Source: an uncultured Butyrivibrio sp. (GTDB lineage Bacteria > Bacillota > Clostridia > Lachnospirales > Lachnospiraceae). Taken from it: a DNA stretch of 64,000 bases. Positions within the stretch are counted from its first letter, which is position 1. Every line of letters begins with the position of its first letter. The stretch is from contig CAMENP010000002.1 in the NCBI GenBank assembly GCA_945928575.1, forward strand, positions 124,001-188,000, read 5' to 3'. Below the pieces are notes generated by a model. It made no database searches and was not told where the DNA came from. It saw only the letters and a list, made by a program, of their open reading frames with translations. The position numbers and the translations under genes are program-made. Of this stretch, positions 62,562-64,000 are shown piece by piece.

Positions 62562-63494
62562 ATGGCAGCAATTACCGCAGCAATGGTAAAAGAATTAAGA
62601 GAAATGACAGGCGCTGGAATGATGGATTGCAAGAAAGCTCTTGGACAGACAGACGGCGATATGGATAAGGCAGTAGAGTTCCTCAGAGAGAACGGACTTG
62701 CAAAGGCCGCTAAGAAGGCCGGAAGAATTGCAGCAGAAGGTCTTGTAACAGCAGTTGTTGACGGAGACAAGAATGCAGCAATCGTAGAAGTTAACTCAGA
62801 GACAGACTTCGTTGCCAAGAATGCTGATTTCGCAGCATATGTTGAAGAAGTTGCTAATCAGGCTCTTACAACAGAAGCGGCTGATATTGACGCTTTCATG
62901 AAAGAAGCATGGAAAGCTGAACCGGCTAAGACTGTTGAGGAAGCTTTAGCAGGAAAGATTGCAGTAATCGGTGAGAACCTTAAAATCAGAAGATTCGAGA
63001 GAGTTGCAATTGACAACGGATGTGTTGTATCATATATTCATGGCGCAGGAAGAATCGGTGTTCTTGTTGTGGCTGATACAGCAGTTGTTAATGATGATGT
63101 TAAGGAAGCACTTAAGAATATCGCAATGCAGATCGCAGCTATGAATCCTAAATATATCAGCCGTGCTGATGTAGATCAGGATTACATTGAGAGCGAGAAG
63201 AAAGTTCTTCTTGCAGAAGCTAAGAATGAGAAGCCGGATGCTAACGAGAAGATGCTTGATGGTATCGTTAACGGACGTATCAATAAGCAGCTCAAGGAAA
63301 TCTGCCTTATGGATCAGGTTTATGTTAAAGCTGAAGATGGTAAGCAGTCAGTAGCTGCATACCTTGCTGATGTATCCAAGAAGGTTGGTTCAGACGTTAA
63401 GGTTGTTAAGTTTGTACGTTTCGAGACCGGTGAAGGACTTGAGAAGAAGAACGAAGATTTCGCAGCGGAAGTTGCAGCACAGATGGGTATGTAA
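62562..63494 (+). CDS. tsf: Elongation factor Ts
   Basis: A 310-residue guanine-nucleotide exchange factor for EF-Tu. MVKELREMTGAGMMDCKKAL and VNSETDFVAKNADF are the two family signatures. AATAAGGAGGA precedes the ATG. The length fits the two-subdomain core. A strong terminator follows. Confidence 0.98.
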   Translation: MAAITAAMVKELREMTGAGMMDCKKALGQTDGDMDKAVEFLRENGLAKAAKKAGRIAAEGLVTAVVDGDKNAAIVEVNSETDFVAKNADFAAYVEEVANQALTTEAADIDAFMKEAWKAEPAKTVEEALAGKIAVIGENLKIRRFERVAIDNGCVVSYIHGAGRIGVLVVADTAVVNDDVKEALKNIAMQIAAMNPKYISRADVDQDYIESEKKVLLAEAKNEKPDANEKMLDGIVNGRINKQLKEICLMDQVYVKAEDGKQSVAAYLADVSKKVGSDVKVVKFVRFETGEGLEKKNEDFAAEVAAQMGM

Positions 63495-63514
63495 TTTAAC
63501 ATTTGTAAAATTTT

Positions 63515-63552
63515 GTCCCCGCATTACGTTAAGCTTTGCGGGGACTTTTTTA
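63515..63552 (+). terminator. Rho-independent terminator of rpsB-tsf
   Basis: GTCCCCGCA (63515-63523) pairs perfectly with TGCGGGGAC (63537-63545), followed by six T. Confidence 0.95.
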
Positions 63553-63575
63553 TAGTTTGTGAAAGAGAGAAAAAT

Positions 63576-64000
63576 ATGAGACAGCACATATGCAGGGCCG
63601 CAATTGCGGCAGTTGCGGCTATGGGACTTTTTCTGACAGCATGTTCATCACATGAAGATGATTATGTGATCAATACAGAGAAATTATCGGAATCAGAAGA
63701 TACCACAGCCATAACCACAGCTGAATATGGGGCGGAGGATTTTATTCAAAGCGAGAAACAGACCCGGAAACCAACGGAAACACAGCCGCTTACAGAGGAT
63801 TCTGCAAAAGATACGATATCGGAGAGCACCGTGCAGAATACAGAGGCGCAGACGCAGAAGCCGGAAGAACCTGCGGAATTAAAAACGGCACCGGCCGAAC
63901 ATGTCCATAATTATATCGGACATGCCAAAGTCGCTGCCACAGAATATGCACCGGGAATAATGACATATACGTGCTCATCGTGCAGCAAGTCGTATGAAGA
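63576..64000 (+). CDS. Lipoprotein of unknown function (3' end off window)
   Basis: An ATG at 63576 behind AAGAGAG opens a frame that runs through the right edge; 141 codons are visible. The N-terminus is a lipoprotein signal with LTAC box (Cys23), followed by a Thr/Glu/Gln-rich low-complexity linker (25-105). The last visible part (VHNYIGHAKVAATEYAPG, then YTCSSCSKSYEE) begins a Cys-pair module like those in the sortase-anchored protein at 53365. Function cannot be assigned from this fragment. Confidence 0.8.
   Translation, partial: MRQHICRAAIAAVAAMGLFLTACSSHEDDYVINTEKLSESEDTTAITTAEYGAEDFIQSEKQTRKPTETQPLTEDSAKDTISESTVQNTEAQTQKPEEPAELKTAPAEHVHNYIGHAKVAATEYAPGIMTYTCSSCSKSYE

Noticed and set aside
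61919-62818. Long minus-strand frame across rpsB and tsf
   Set aside because: It spans two well-supported highly expressed genes and shows no family features.
1-64000. CRISPR arrays, tRNA or rRNA genes, insertion sequences or prophage
   Set aside because: No regularly spaced repeats, cloverleaf-like sequences with conserved arms, transposase or phage structural genes were seen on reading; a tRNA scan could not be run.

Overview
The window looks like a chromosomal segment of a Gram-positive anaerobe of the class Clostridia, most likely family Lachnospiraceae. This is inferred from the Firmicute gene order (rqcH, yicC, remA, gmk, rpoZ; nudF, spoIIM-like, xer, deoB, pdp), strong AGGAGG-type ribosome binding sites, TTGACA/TATAAT promoters, a sortase-anchored surface protein, lipoprotein signals, and plant-polysaccharide genes (GH53, GH5). 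I saw no prophage, insertion sequence, CRISPR array, tRNA or rRNA.

Layout. 1-7200: rqcH (cut by the left edge) diverges from yicC-remA-gmk-rpoZ-uppP, followed by an aminotransferase, proC and a NUDIX hydrolase. 7.2-10.1 kb: a SpoIIM-like membrane protein, a tyrosine recombinase that has lost three catalytic residues, and a PdaA-like deacetylase. 10.2-18.3 kb: DAHP synthase, a LiaF-like protein, nucleoside salvage (deoB, pdp), a sirtuin, a prolyl-tRNA editing protein, and a zinc-ribbon protein with a 39-nt tandem repeat. 17.3-26.4 kb is a sugar locus: LacI-type regulator, operators, ABC binding protein and two permeases, an unrecognised 613-residue cytoplasmic protein, a small zinc-ribbon protein, a cytoplasmic GH53 galactanase and a TraX-family membrane protein. 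It reads as uptake of galactan oligosaccharides followed by intracellular cleavage.

26.5-41.5 kb: aroC, tgt-yajC, sbcDC, a GH5 lipoprotein, leuB-ilvD-ilvB and a Xaa-Pro aminopeptidase. 41.5-42.1 kb is the longest stretch without a long gene; it holds a possible 34-codon ORF, a perfect 18-bp inverted repeat and a strong promoter in front of a GNAT gene. 42.7-44.2 kb (minus strand): a radical SAM protein and a pyridoxine kinase whose promoter predicts a leaderless mRNA. 44.3-51.9 kb: serC-serA-DUF1015, then glgB-mscS-M15 peptidase. 52-55 kb: a FliB-like lysine methylase divergent from a sortase-anchored GLUG-repeat protein. 55.1-61.5 kb (minus strand): a surface-glycosylation operon (CsbB-type GT2, GtcA-type flippase, YfhO) that also carries argH and a second GT2. 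61.6-64 kb: rpsB-tsf with a structured leader, then a lipoprotein cut by the right edge.

Most of the window is housekeeping. The parts most worth a second look are the unknown protein in the galactan locus, the degenerate Xer protein, the small ORF and palindrome near 41.9 kb, the DUF1015 gene in the serine operon, and candidate cis-regulatory RNAs at about 20.0 and 53.3 kb. All names rest on reading the translated sequence; no database search was run.
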